A stretch of DNA of 64,000 nt, from the NCBI RefSeq assembly GCF_000058485.1, contig NC_008278.1, forward strand, positions 4,706,962-4,770,961, in the 5' to 3' direction. A program made the position numbers and the translations under genes. This document shows, one piece after another, positions 7,050-16,900 of the stretch. The notes under the pieces were generated by a model, which was given only the letters and a program-made list of their open reading frames with translations, was not told where the DNA came from and searched no databases. Within the stretch, counting starts at the first letter, position 1. Each line of letters opens with the position of its first letter. This DNA comes from Frankia alni ACN14a (GTDB lineage Bacteria > Actinomycetota > Actinomycetes > Frankiales > Frankiaceae).

Positions 7050-8882
7050 TCATGGACAGCCGCCGCGCGTGTCAGCAGGCGGATCCGCACCGTCCGAGCC
7101 GTCCGAGCCGTCCGAGCCGGGAGCGCGGCCCACGCCGCCACCACCGCCAGTACCCGCCCCACCAGCACCCGCCCCACCCGCCGCCGCCACGCGGCCGGCC
7201 GCCCGGGCCGTCGCCACGAGACCCGAGGCGACACCGCCGCCGCCCATGTGCGGGTGATCGTGCACGACCGGCGGGCACAGGTTCTCCTTGACCACCCGGG
7301 AGCTGACCCAGCGCAGGAGGTTCTGGGCGGAGCCGGCCTTGTCGTCGGTCCCGGAGCGGCGCGCCCCGCCGAACGGCTGGCGCCCGACGACCGCCCCGGT
7401 CGGTTTGTCGTTGATGTAGAAGTTGCCGGCGGCGAAGCGCAGCACGTCCTCGGCGCGGGCGATCGCGGCGCGGTCGGTGGCGATGACCGCGCCGGTCAGC
7501 GCGTAGGGGGACGTGGCGTCGACCAGGTGCAGGACGTCGTCCCAGGCGCCCGGCCGGGAGTCGTCGTAGACGTGGACCGACAGGATCGGGCCGAACAGCT
7601 CGCGGGTGAACCACTCCCGGCCGGGGTCGGTGCCGACGAGGATCGTCGGGCGCACGAACCAGCCGACCGCGTCGTCGCACTGGGCACCCGCGAGCACGGT
7701 GACGGTGGCGTCGCTGGCGGCGCGGGTGCAGGCGGCGGCGAGCCGGGTGTAGGCCCGGGCGTCGATGACGGCGCCGGTGAAGTGGTCGAAGTCGTTGACG
7801 TCGCCGACGGACAGGGCCTCGGTGGCCGCAGCGAGCTCGGCGTCCATCCGCCGCCACAGGCTCGCCGGCACGTACGCCCGCGACGCCGCCGAGCACTTCT
7901 GCCCGCTGTACTCGAACGCACCGCGGACCAGCGCCGTGCGCAGCACGTCGACGTCGGCCGAGGGATGCGCGACGACGAAGTCCTTGCCGCCGGTCTCCCC
8001 CACGATCCGCGGGTAGGACCGGTAGCCGTCGAGGTTGTCCGCGACGGCCCGCCACAGCCGGGTGAACACGGCGGCGGAGCCGGTGAAGTGCACGCCGGCG
8101 AGGTCGGGGTCGGAGAACACGACGTCGCTGACCGGCTCCCCCGAGCCGCCGACGAGGTTGATGACCCCGGGCGGCAGGCCGGCCGCCTCCAGCAGCCGCA
8201 TGAGGAAGTGCGCGGCGAGCGCCTGGGTCGGCGCCGGTTTCCAGACGACGGTGTTGCCCATGAGCGCGGGCGCGGTCGGCAGGTTCCCGGCGATGGCGGT
8301 GAAGTTGAACGGCGTGACCGCGTAGACGAACCCCTCCAGCGGACGCAGGTCGAGCCGGTTCCACTCGCCGGCGGCGCTGCGCGGCTGGGCCTCGTGCAGT
8401 TCGGCGGCGAACATCACGTTGAACCGCCAGAAGTCGATCAGCTCGCAGGCGGCGTCGATCTCGGCCTGCTGGCAGGTCTTCGACTGGCCGAGCATGGTGG
8501 CGGCGTTCAGGGTGTCGCGCCAGGGGCCGGCGAGCGCGTCGGCGGCGCGCAGGAACACCGCGGCCCGGCCGGTGAAGCCCAGGTCGCGCCAGGGCCCCGC
8601 GGCCAGTTTCGCCGCGGCGACGGCGGCGGCCGCGTCGGCGTGGGTGCTCTCCCGCAGCGTGCCGAGCACCCGGCGGTACGCGTGCGGCTGGACGACGTCA
8701 CGCGGCGCCCCGCCACCCGGGCGGCTGTGCCCTCCGATGGTGTTGGTCAGGTCGAGGTGGTCACCACCCAGCCGGAGCAGGGCCCGGCGTAGCCCGGCGC
8801 GCTGCGCCGAGCCGGGGGCATAGGTGCGGACCGGTTCGTTGTCGGCCACGGGCACCGACCCTGCGACCACTCCTGCCGCCAC
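7050..8882 (-). CDS. pruA: L-glutamate gamma-semialdehyde (P5C) dehydrogenase with extra C-terminal tail
   Basis: The protein is 610 residues. It oxidises glutamate-gamma-semialdehyde to glutamate with NAD, the second step of proline breakdown. Family marks are FVYAVTPFNFTAIAGNL, NTVVWKPA, the NAD loop FTGSAAVF, the general base region GETGGKDFVV, the catalytic Cys in EYSGQKCSAASRAYVP and the C-terminal NFYINDKPTGAVVGRQPFGG. The GTG at 8882 is preceded by GGAGGAGG. The enzyme proper ends near VKENLCPPVVHDHPHMG; about 60 further residues are Gly/Ala-rich with GSDGSDGSDG from a 9-bp repeat, which is not part of the family. It lies 100 bp downstream of putB. Confidence 0.93.
   Translation of the reverse strand: MAAGVVAGSVPVADNEPVRTYAPGSAQRAGLRRALLRLGGDHLDLTNTIGGHSRPGGGAPRDVVQPHAYRRVLGTLRESTHADAAAAVAAAKLAAGPWRDLGFTGRAAVFLRAADALAGPWRDTLNAATMLGQSKTCQQAEIDAACELIDFWRFNVMFAAELHEAQPRSAAGEWNRLDLRPLEGFVYAVTPFNFTAIAGNLPTAPALMGNTVVWKPAPTQALAAHFLMRLLEAAGLPPGVINLVGGSGEPVSDVVFSDPDLAGVHFTGSAAVFTRLWRAVADNLDGYRSYPRIVGETGGKDFVVAHPSADVDVLRTALVRGAFEYSGQKCSAASRAYVPASLWRRMDAELAAATEALSVGDVNDFDHFTGAVIDARAYTRLAAACTRAASDATVTVLAGAQCDDAVGWFVRPTILVGTDPGREWFTRELFGPILSVHVYDDSRPGAWDDVLHLVDATSPYALTGAVIATDRAAIARAEDVLRFAAGNFYINDKPTGAVVGRQPFGGARRSGTDDKAGSAQNLLRWVSSRVVKENLCPPVVHDHPHMGGGGVASGLVATARAAGRVAAAGGAGAGGAGTGGGGGVGRAPGSDGSDGSDGADPPADTRGGCP
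7088..7120 (-). repeat. 9-bp repeat in the pruA tail
   Basis: GTCCGAGCC is repeated about three times and encodes the Gly-Ser-Asp repeats at the end of pruA. Confidence 0.7.
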
Positions 8883-8982
8883 GGCTGCCCCTCCTCCCTC
8901 CCCGCGCCTGCCGTGCACGGGCCTGTGAACGGTGCCCGGCCGGACGCGGGCCTCACGAACCATGCCCGGCCGGGCGCGGCCT

Positions 8983-9972
8983 TCAGCAACCGTGCCGGCC
9001 ACCCAGCGCCCGCACGGCCAGCAGCAGGTTGGCGGGCTTCTCCACGAGCCGCCGCGTCAGGTAGGGCACGCTGTCCGGCCCGTACGGCAGGTACACCCGC
9101 ACCGTCGCCCCACCCGCCGCGAGCCGCCGCTGCTCGCCCGGCCGCACCCCGTGCAGGAGCTGGTACTCGTACGTCGTCGGCGCCCGCCGCAGCTCGGCGG
9201 CCAGCCGACCGGCCACGCCGATCAGCGCCGGGTCATGGGTGGCGATCATCGGGTATCCCGGCCCGGCGAGCAGGATGCCCAGGCAACGCGCGTAGGCGGC
9301 GCGGACGGACGGCCGGCCGCGGTGCACGATGTCGGCCGGCTCCCGGTAGGCCCCCTTGCACAGCCGCACCCGCGAACCGGCCCGGGCCAGGTCGCGGCAG
9401 TCGCCCTCGGTGCGCAGGAGCTGGGCCTGCAGCACCGCGCCGACCGAGGGGAAGTCCCGGCGCAGCTCGACCACCGTGTCCAGCGTCGCATCGGTGGTGG
9501 TGTGGTCCTCCATGTCAACGGTGACGGTGGCGTTCACCGCCGCCGCCCGGGCGCAGACTTCCGCGGCGTTCTCGTAGGACAGCTTGCGTCCGTCGCGCGG
9601 CACGGCCTGGCCGAGGGCGGACAGCTTGACCGACACGTCGAGCCCCGCGGCGATGCCCGCCCGGTCGGCCAGGTCGAGCAGGCGCAGGTAGGCCAGGACC
9701 GTGGCGAGCGCATCGTCCGGCCGGGTCACCCCCTCGCCGAGCAGGTCCACCGACGCCCGCAGGCCGAGATCGGCAAGCCGCGCGGTCGCGGCGACGGCGT
9801 CGGCATCCGTAGGGCCGGCGACGAACCGGTCGATGATGCCGGCGGCGAACGGACCGTGGGCGAGTACGGCGCGCACGGGCGGGCTGCCGACCAGACGGGG
9901 AGCGAGGCGGCGGATCACCGAGTCCCCTCGCGCGACAGCAGGCAACGATCCAGGCACACCCAGTAGCGTCAC
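8983..9972 (-). CDS. putB: proline dehydrogenase
   Basis: The protein is 329 residues, the usual size of the stand-alone actinobacterial enzyme. It oxidises proline to P5C with FAD. The TIM-barrel signatures are present: LDVSVKLSALG, VTVDMEDHTTTDATL, VGAVLQAQLLRTEGDC, VRLCKGAYREPADIV, ATHDPALIG, YEYQLLHGVRP and VRVYLPYGPDSVPYLTRRLVEKPANL, the last two forming the substrate and FAD ends of the barrel. I chose the GTG at 9972; GTGs at 10002 and 9957 are alternatives and none has a strong ribosome site. Gene order is kinase, putB, pruA on the minus strand. Confidence 0.93.
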   Translation of the reverse strand: MTLLGVPGSLPAVARGDSVIRRLAPRLVGSPPVRAVLAHGPFAAGIIDRFVAGPTDADAVAATARLADLGLRASVDLLGEGVTRPDDALATVLAYLRLLDLADRAGIAAGLDVSVKLSALGQAVPRDGRKLSYENAAEVCARAAAVNATVTVDMEDHTTTDATLDTVVELRRDFPSVGAVLQAQLLRTEGDCRDLARAGSRVRLCKGAYREPADIVHRGRPSVRAAYARCLGILLAGPGYPMIATHDPALIGVAGRLAAELRRAPTTYEYQLLHGVRPGEQRRLAAGGATVRVYLPYGPDSVPYLTRRLVEKPANLLLAVRALGGRHGC

Positions 9973-10004
9973 GTAGTCGACGAGTCCTGTCCAGCCCGGC
10001 ACCG

Positions 10005-10028
10005 CACCGGCACCGGCACCGGCACCGG
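10005..10028. repeat. CACCGG hexamer repeat x4 upstream of putB
   Basis: Four perfect CACCGG units lie between the kinase stop and the putB start. On the minus strand they would encode alternating Gly-Ala if the longer putB start were used. Confidence 0.85.
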
Positions 10029-10036
10029 CACGAGGT

Positions 10037-11548
10037 TCAGACGACGGAGTCGTAGCCGAATCTCCGCAATGCGGCGAGGATCGTGTCGTCGGACACGCCG
10101 GACAGATCCTCAACTCTGCAGAAGAGCAGCACGCCCGCGTCGTCGATCTGCGGCGGCTCCGAGCGACCCCGATAGCGCGCCGCGCCGGTCGGATCCGACA
10201 GGACGACCTCGATGCGGCCGGCGTGGACGCGGACGCCGCTGACCTGCTGGTGGGGTAGGACGTGTTCCTCGGCCCCACGGCGGTACCGCAACGACGTCTC
10301 GTCGAGCACGAGCACGTCGGGTCGGCAGAGAAGACAGACAAAGGCGGCGGCCCAACATCCGAAGAAACTGGACCAGAGGACGGCCGGTACGTAGGCCCAG
10401 GCGGGAAGACCGATGGCCGGTCCGAGGATCCAGGGGATGACGGCTGCCGCGAGCGCTCCGGCCGAGAGAGCGCCGCCGACGGCCCGGCGCAGCGGAGCCT
10501 CGCGATACCGGATCGACCCCGTCGCCTCGACCGAGTCCGGCTGCACCGGCCGAGCCACCCACGGCTCCCCCGGCCGGTCGTGCACCACGATGCCCGTCGC
10601 GTCGGTCGCCGGCTTTTCCACCTGCGCACGGACGGCGCCGTCCGGTGCTGCGGACGCGCGGGGTGTCGACGGGCCGTCGGTTGTCGACGCGGCGTCGGAC
10701 TCCTGCGGCGACTGCCGGAGTTCGGTTTCCGCGGCCCGCAGGGCCGCCAACCCCGCATCGTCGGTCAGGCGGCGCTCCGGATCCTTGTTCAGAAATCCCA
10801 GGATGGCGCTGGCCAGCGGTTCGGGAGCCCGCACGAGGCGGGGATGTTCGGCGAGAACAGCCTGGATCGTAGCGGCTTCGGTCGAGCGGGAGAACGCTGA
10901 GAATCCCTCGACCGCGTAGTAGAGGGTCGCCCCCAGTGAGAAAAGGTCACTCGCCGGCAGCATCCGGGTACCCGCGAACTGTTCCGGCGCCATGTAGGCC
11001 AGCGTCCCGATCGGCCCCTCCGTGATGGTCGGTTCGGAGGCATGGACGGCGACCCCGAAATCGACCAGCACCACGCGACCGCCCTCGTCGACCAGAATGT
11101 TCGCAGGTTTGACGTCTCGATGGGTGATCCCTGCCTGGTGGGCGGCGACGAGCGCGGCCAGCACCGCGACCCCGATCCGGGCGGCCTCGCCGGGCGGTAA
11201 TGCGCCGCGTAGGCGGATCGCCTCCGCCAGTGAGACGGACGGAACGAACTCCATGATTATCCAGGGCAGGCCCTCGTGCCGAACCACGTCCAGCACGGTG
11301 ACGACGTTCGGATGGTCGCGAAGTTTCGCGACCATCCTCGCCTCCCGCTCGACCCTGGCCAGTATGCGCGCCGTGTTTTCACGGGAAGCAGCCGGAGACA
11401 GGCGCACCTCCTTGGCCGCCACGGTGACACCGAGAATCTCATCGAATGCCTGCCAGACCGTTCCGTAGGCACCGGCGCCGAGTTGCGCGACGAGCCGATA
11501 CCGCCCAGCCACCCTGCGGTCGACGGTATCGCCGATACCTGCGGTCAC
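10037..11548 (-). CDS. Ser/Thr protein kinase with a two-helix membrane anchor
   Basis: The protein is 503 residues. The Hanks-type kinase domain fills about 15-270: glycine loop LGAGAYGTVW, Lys in VAAKEV, catalytic loop HRDVKPANIL, DFG in VLVDFGVAV, APE in AYMAPEQFAG. A Ser/Ala/Pro linker follows to about 340, then two hydrophobic helices (GALSAGALAAAVIPWIL and YVPAVLWSSFFGCWAAAFVCLL), and a C-terminal 90-residue soluble domain (VLVLDETSLRYRRGAEEHVL and onward) that looks like a PH-like membrane domain. The GTG at 11548 has AAGGGA eight bases upstream; a GTG at 11566 is possible. It is divergent from the FnIII gene and lies 64 bp upstream of putB. Confidence 0.88.
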   Translation of the reverse strand: MTAGIGDTVDRRVAGRYRLVAQLGAGAYGTVWQAFDEILGVTVAAKEVRLSPAASRENTARILARVEREARMVAKLRDHPNVVTVLDVVRHEGLPWIIMEFVPSVSLAEAIRLRGALPPGEAARIGVAVLAALVAAHQAGITHRDVKPANILVDEGGRVVLVDFGVAVHASEPTITEGPIGTLAYMAPEQFAGTRMLPASDLFSLGATLYYAVEGFSAFSRSTEAATIQAVLAEHPRLVRAPEPLASAILGFLNKDPERRLTDDAGLAALRAAETELRQSPQESDAASTTDGPSTPRASAAPDGAVRAQVEKPATDATGIVVHDRPGEPWVARPVQPDSVEATGSIRYREAPLRRAVGGALSAGALAAAVIPWILGPAIGLPAWAYVPAVLWSSFFGCWAAAFVCLLCRPDVLVLDETSLRYRRGAEEHVLPHQQVSGVRVHAGRIEVVLSDPTGAARYRGRSEPPQIDDAGVLLFCRVEDLSGVSDDTILAALRRFGYDSVV

Positions 11549-11719
11549 ACGCCTTCCCTTCACCACGGTGCTCGGCAGCCCTGGCAGAGCTTTCCACTAT
11601 AGGCGAGCATCAGCGGAAAGCAGCGGTCGGCCCAGTGGCGATGCAAACAACAGATCCGTGATGCTAGGGTTCCCCGAGGTGCGCGTTCTCGCTTTCACCG
11701 GTTCAGGGAAGGGGGCGCG

Positions 11720-12895
11720 GTGGGAACAGGCAGATCACCGGGCGCACCGAACCTCGCTGGCCGGACGTTGCGCGAGTGCAGGTCCTGGCTACGAAACGGC
11801 GCGCGGACCTTGGCGGCGGTGCTCGGCCCGGGCATTCGGCCGTGGCTGACCGGCCTGACGTTGCTGGCCATCACCGCCGCGACCGGGCTGTGGGCAGCGG
11901 CCGGCGGCATGGCCGGGTCCGACCGCGCAGGAGGAGCCGCCAGCAAGCCGGCCGGGTCCCGGACGAGCGTCATGCAACACTTCGCACCGTCCACCACACC
12001 GTCGTCGTCCCACTCGGCCACGCCCTCGCCGTCCCAGGCTCCGCCGACCGCCTCGGTACCCGTGGCACCGTCGCGCCTCACCGCCACCGGCGGACAGGGC
12101 ATGGTAAGGCTGTGCTGGACCGCGTCGTCAGGCGCCGACGCCCACACCCTCTACTACCGCGACACGACCGCCGGCCAGGGCTGGGCCCGCATGCCATACC
12201 CGATCACCGGCACCTGCTACACCGCCGAACAACTGACCGACGGCCACACCTACGAATTCCGCATCACCGGAAGCAACAGCACCGGCGAGTCCGCGCCGTC
12301 CCCCGTCGCCAGGGCCATCCCGGTGGCCACGTCCCCGCCGCCGTCCCCACCAACCGGCCTGACGGCGACGCCGGGGAACGGCACCGCGCGACTGTGCTGG
12401 ACCGCGTCGTCAGGCGCCGACGCCCACACCCTCTACTACCGCGACACGACCGCCGGCCAGGGCTGGGCCCGCATGCCATACCCGATCACCGGCACCTGCT
12501 ACACCGCCGAACAACTGACCGACGGCCACACCTACGAATTCCGCATCACCGGAAGCAACAGCACCGGCGAGTCCGCGCCGTCCCCCGTCGCCAGGGCCAT
12601 CCCGGTGGCCACGTCCCCGCCGCCGTCCCCACCAACCGGCCTGACGGCGACGCCGGGGAACGGCACCGCGCGACTGTGCTGGACCGCGTCGTCAGGCGCC
12701 GACGCCCACACCCTCTACTACCGCGACACGACCGCCGGCCAGGGCTGGGCCCGCATGCCATACCCGATCACCGGCACCTGCTACACCGCCGAACAACTGA
12801 CCGACGGCCACACCTACGAATTCCGCATCACCGGAAGCAACAGCACCGGCGAGTCGGACTCCTCGAACACGGCCGTTGCCACACCGCACGGCTGA
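11720..12895 (+). CDS. membrane-anchored protein with three near-identical fibronectin III repeats
   Basis: The protein is 391 residues. The GTG at 11720 has AGGGAAGGGGG just upstream. One hydrophobic helix lies at about 40-62 (WLTGLTLLAITAATGLWAAAGG), followed by a Ser/Thr/Pro linker that would span the wall, then three fibronectin type III-like domains of 94 residues. Each has the pattern RLTATxGxG, RLCWTASSGADAHTLYYRD, YTAEQLTDGHTYEFRITGSN, which is the usual FnIII strand B-C and F-G framework. An outside location for the repeats is predicted because the short N-terminus is Arg-rich. No catalytic domain is present. A role in adhesion or as a binding module is inference. It is divergent from the kinase. 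Confidence 0.8.
   Translation: MGTGRSPGAPNLAGRTLRECRSWLRNGARTLAAVLGPGIRPWLTGLTLLAITAATGLWAAAGGMAGSDRAGGAASKPAGSRTSVMQHFAPSTTPSSSHSATPSPSQAPPTASVPVAPSRLTATGGQGMVRLCWTASSGADAHTLYYRDTTAGQGWARMPYPITGTCYTAEQLTDGHTYEFRITGSNSTGESAPSPVARAIPVATSPPPSPPTGLTATPGNGTARLCWTASSGADAHTLYYRDTTAGQGWARMPYPITGTCYTAEQLTDGHTYEFRITGSNSTGESAPSPVARAIPVATSPPPSPPTGLTATPGNGTARLCWTASSGADAHTLYYRDTTAGQGWARMPYPITGTCYTAEQLTDGHTYEFRITGSNSTGESDSSNTAVATPHG
12111..12855 (+). repeat. 282-bp tandem repeat, 2.6 copies
   Basis: Units begin at 12111, 12393 and 12675 with the bases TGTGCTGGACCGCG and are identical by eye over their length, including synonymous positions; the last unit diverges after 12855. The period is 94 codons, one FnIII domain. 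Confidence 0.93.
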
Positions 12896-12989
12896 GACGC
12901 GAGGATCCGCGGCGCCGGGTTTGAATGCGTCTGCCTCCGTCTGCCCGGGCCCACTGGCGTCCCGACGGTTCGACATCGGCTGCTTTCGG

Positions 12990-13010
12990 CTAGTACGGCA
13001 CTAATACTAG
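12990..13010. terminator. weak hairpin between convergent genes
   Basis: CTAGTA at 12990-12995 pairs with TACTAG at 13005-13010. It sits between the FnIII gene stop and the cvnC stop and could end either transcript; the stem is only six bases. Confidence 0.35.
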
Positions 13011-13366
13011 AGTCGGCGAAGGTTTGTCAGGACGCGGTCGAGCAGCGCCAGCTCGGGCGCGCCGGTGGGCATCGTGAGCTGGGAGATGTCGACGAGGCGG
13101 TCGGCCGCCGCGTCGGCGACGAGGACCCGGACGACACCCACCGGTAGGCGCAGCGCCGCAGCGATCTCGATCACCGACTGCGGCTGCACGCACATCGCGA
13201 CGATCGACTTCTGTTCCAGCAGCAGCGCGGGCAGCCGCGCCCGGCCGAACGGCGTCGTGGTCACCATGGCCTCGAGCGCCAGCAGGCGGGACGGCCGCGC
13301 CCGGCCGCGGGTCGCCGTGTACGGCCGGACGAGTTCCCCCGACGGCTCCACCGCGTCCCCGTTCAT
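13007..13366 (-). CDS. cvnC: DUF742 protein (conservon component C)
   Basis: The protein is 119 residues. DUF742 features are RPYTATRGRARPSRLLALEAMV, LLLEQKSIVAMCVQPQSVIEIAAALRLPVGVVRVLVADAA and the ending LLDRVLTNLRRL; the middle looks like a winged helix. In Streptomyces conservons, CvnA (sensor kinase), CvnB (roadblock), CvnC (this family) and CvnD (small GTPase) form a membrane complex likened to eukaryotic G-protein systems. Here it ends the operon, 50 bp after cvnB, and no cvnD follows: the next gene is in the opposite direction. Confidence 0.88.
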   Translation of the reverse strand: MNGDAVEPSGELVRPYTATRGRARPSRLLALEAMVTTTPFGRARLPALLLEQKSIVAMCVQPQSVIEIAAALRLPVGVVRVLVADAAADRLVDISQLTMPTGAPELALLDRVLTNLRRL

Positions 13367-13417
13367 CCGTTCACCGCCTTTCCCGAGGCCATGGCTGTCA
13401 TCGACGGACGGTCGGCG

Positions 13418-13834
13418 TCAGACGCTCTCGCGCGCGTCGGCCCGCCGCGCCGGGGTCAGCGCCTCCCGGGTGCGGGCGACGAGCACCGTCATCTCGTACC
13501 CGACCAACCCGATGTCGCAGGTACTCGTGGCGAGCACCGCCAGACAGGAGCCCTCACCGACGGCCATGAGCAGCAACGACCCCTGCACCATCTCGACAAC
13601 CGTCTGGGTCACCGAACCGCCCTCGACGAAGTCCGCGGCCGCCAACGTCAGGCTGAACAGTCCCGAGGCGATGGAACCGAGCTGCACCGCCCGCTCGCGG
13701 GGGAAGCCGCTGCACACCGCGAGCAGGTGACCGTCCGAGGACGCGACGATCGCGTTCGCCACTCCGGGCACGAAGTCGACGAAGTTGTTGACAAGCCAGT
13801 CGAGTGAGGGGTTGTCCGGCTCCGCGTCGGTCAC
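13418..13834 (-). CDS. cvnB: roadblock/LC7 domain protein (conservon component B)
   Basis: The protein is 138 residues and begins MTDAEPDNPSLDWLVNNFVD. The roadblock/LC7 fold is recognised by VPGVANAIVASSDGHLLAVCSGFPRE, LGSIASGLFSLTLAAADF, VVEMVQGSLLLMAVGEGSCLAVLA and the last strand VGYEMTVLVARTREAL. In conservons it is thought to act as regulator or GAP-like partner of the GTPase and to bind the kinase. It lies 91 bp downstream of cvnA. The short spacer upstream carries GGGGCAGGGGAATC repeats. Confidence 0.88.
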   Translation of the reverse strand: MTDAEPDNPSLDWLVNNFVDFVPGVANAIVASSDGHLLAVCSGFPRERAVQLGSIASGLFSLTLAAADFVEGGSVTQTVVEMVQGSLLLMAVGEGSCLAVLATSTCDIGLVGYEMTVLVARTREALTPARRADARESV

Positions 13835-13925
13835 GGCTGTCCTCCAGGCTGCGGGTTCGGGGGCAGGGGAATCGGGGGCAGGGGAATCGGGGTCGGGGTT
13901 CGTTCGGATGGGGCTTCGGCTGTGC

Positions 13926-16900
13926 TCAGCCGCCTCCTTCGTCGTCCTCGACGGCGGCGGGTCTGGTTCCCCGGGCGTGGTGGACGCCTTCGTAGAGCCT
14001 GCTCAGCCGCCCGCGGATCCGCTCGGGTGCGAAGCCCGGGTCCGGCGTCGTCGACGACGGGGAGGCGGAGCCGAGGAACACGCTCGGACCGGTCCCGCCG
14101 CCGGCCTGCTCGGTCGGCGGACCGAGCGGGATCCGCCCGGGGATGGGCACGGTCTTCGGGGTGCGGATCGGCAGCCCGGACGCTGTGGTCGTCCGCCGCG
14201 GCCCGGCGACCGACCCCGCACCGGATCCTGTCCCGGCACGGCGAGACGACGACCCAGGCGACGACCCAGGCGACGACGGCCCGGGCTTCGACGCGGCGAA
14301 CGGCCCCGTCCCGGCGGCCTGCTCGGGTGTCGCGACGGGGAACCGCCCCCGATTCGGGGCCGGCGTCGCGTCCGACTCTGACGCCGCGACCGGTCCAGGC
14401 ACCACCACCCGTCCAGGCACCGCCACCGGTCCGGGCTCCGCCACCCGTCCAGGCACCGCCACCGGTCCGGGTTCCGCGAACGGATCGGCGGCCACGGCCG
14501 AGCCGGCCAGCGGCTCGGAGCCGGCATGCGGCCCGGCTGCGTCGAACGCACGGGGCGCGGCGAACGGCTGGGAGGCCCACCGCTCGACTCCGTCCACCCG
14601 GGCAGCGGGCGGGATCGCCTGGCCGGGCGCCACGGCAAGCTCGTCCCGGACGAACCAGTTGAACGGCTCAGCCGACTCACCGAAGGGCGGCGGCTGCACC
14701 CCGGGGGCAACGGCGAGCTGCGCCCACACCCCGGCGAAGGGCGATCCCGCGGCCGACGTCGCGGCCGCCGCCGTCGCCGTCGCCGCCGAGGGTGCGGGCG
14801 CTGCGGCCACGGCCCAGGCCGGATGGTGTGCCGGGGCCGGGAAGGCCGACAGGAGGGTGGGGGGCACGGCGAGGTCGACGTCCACGTCGGAGGTGTCCGT
14901 GGTGGACGAATCGGTGCTGGACGAAACGGTGCTGGACGAAACGGTGCTGGACGAAACGGTGGGCTCCGCCGCGGCGGGCACGTCGGCGGGGGCGACGGCG
15001 GTCGCCCGGATCGGCTCGACCGCGGGCGTCGCGTCCTCGGCGGCGCCCGGGTCGGGCTGCGCCGCGTCGGCACGTGCGCGGCGAGCGGCCCGTGCGCGTC
15101 GCCGGTCGAGCGCGGCGACGGCCTGGGCGATCGAGGGCAGCCCCGCCGCCTCCCCGGCCGCGGCTGCGGCCGGGGCCGGGGCCGGGGATGGTGCGGCAGG
15201 GCTCGCCTTCGAGCTGCCGGTGGGTCGGTCGACGCCGTCGCGGTCGGCGAGATCCACAGGGTCCGCGAGATCCACAGGGTCCGCGGGATCGGCGGGGTCC
15301 GCGGGATCGGCGAGGTCGTCGAGGTCGTCGTCGGTGAGATCGACGCCCCGTGGCCGGAACCATTCGCCGGTCGGCGTGTACGGCGCGAAGCCATCCGACG
15401 CGGGCTGCTCGCCGGGCGCGGGCTGCTCGCCGGACGCGGGCTGCTCGCCGGACGCGGGCTGCTCGCCGGACGCGGAGACGTGACCGAAGCCGGGGCCAGC
15501 ACGGAGCGAAGACAAGTCGCCGTGCGAGGACACGTCGCCGAGGGAGGACGGGCCACCGAAGGTGGTGCCGTGGCCGTCGCCGTCGGTGCGGACAGCGCGC
15601 CGCGGCAGCGGCTCGGCGGAGCCGTCGGTCATCGTGGCGTCGATCAGCGGGACGCCCGGGTGAGACGCCGGCGCGGCGACGGGACTGCGCCGGGCCGCGA
15701 CCGGCGGGAGGTCGGCGAGCGGTGCCGCCGGCGCACCGGGCAGGCCGGTACGGGTCAGCTCCGCGCTGGACAGCGCCAACCCGGACGGCGCCGACCCGGG
15801 TATCGCCGCCCCGGGTGTCGCCGCCCCGGGTAGCTGCCCGCGCCGCACCGGCGCGGGCGGGCGGGCGGCGGGGGTGGAGCCGGGTGCCACGAGAAGCGCC
15901 GCGGGCAGCCGCACGCAGGCCCGCACCCCGCCGGCGTCCGAGCGGCTCAGCCGCACCTCGATGTCGTGGCGGTCGGCCAGGCGGGCGACGACGAACAGGC
16001 CCAGGCGCTGGGCGATGGAGAAGTCGAACAGGGGCGGGTCGGCGAGACGCTGGTTGACCGCGGCGAGCTCGCGCTCGGACATCCCGAGCCCGCCGTCGTC
16101 GATGGTGATGAGCACCCCGCCGTCGTCGAGGGCGGCCGCGAGGTCGACGGACAGGTACGGCGGCGAGAACTGCGCGGCGTTCTCCAGCAGTTCGGCCACC
16201 AGGTGGACGACGTGGTTGACGGAGTCGGCGGCGATCCGCGCGTCCGGCACGTCGACGATCTGGATCCGCTCGTACTGCTCGATCTCGCCGAGGGCGGCCT
16301 GCAGCACGTCACCGAGAGGCACCGGCCCGGCGCGGCGCCGCCCCGGCCCGGTGCCGGCGAGGACCAGCAGGTTCTCGCTGTTGCGGCGCATCCGCGTCGC
16401 GAGATGGTCGAGCCGGAACAGGTTCTCGAGCTGCAGCGGGTTCTCCTCGGCGGCCTCCAGCCGATCGATGAGGGCGATCTGCCGCTCGATGAGGCTCTGG
16501 CTGCGCCGGGAGAGGCTGAGGAACAGGCTGTTGACGTTGCGGCGCAGGCTCGCCTGCTCCGCGGCGAGGCGCACCGCCTCCCGCTGCAGTTCGTCGAAGG
16601 TCCGCGCGACCTCGCCGATCTCGTCGCGGGAGTCGATCCCGATCGACCGGATCGTCGTGTCGACCTGCTCCGGGTTCGCCGACTGCAGCTCGGAGATCAG
16701 GTGCGGCAGGCGCACCTGGGCGACGTCGAGGGCGCCGCTGCGCAGGCGACGCAGCGGGACCGTCATCGTCCGCGCGATCAGCAACGTCCACACGATCGCG
16801 CCGACGGTGATCACGAGAAGAAGCGCACCGATCATGGCGGTGCGCCGCCAGGCGTCGGAACGCAGGTGCCCGGCCGAGTGGCTGACGTTGTCGAGCAGCT

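Noticed and set aside
12111..12855. CRISPR-like regular repeats
   Set aside because: The units are 282 bp, contiguous and encode protein; there are no spacers.
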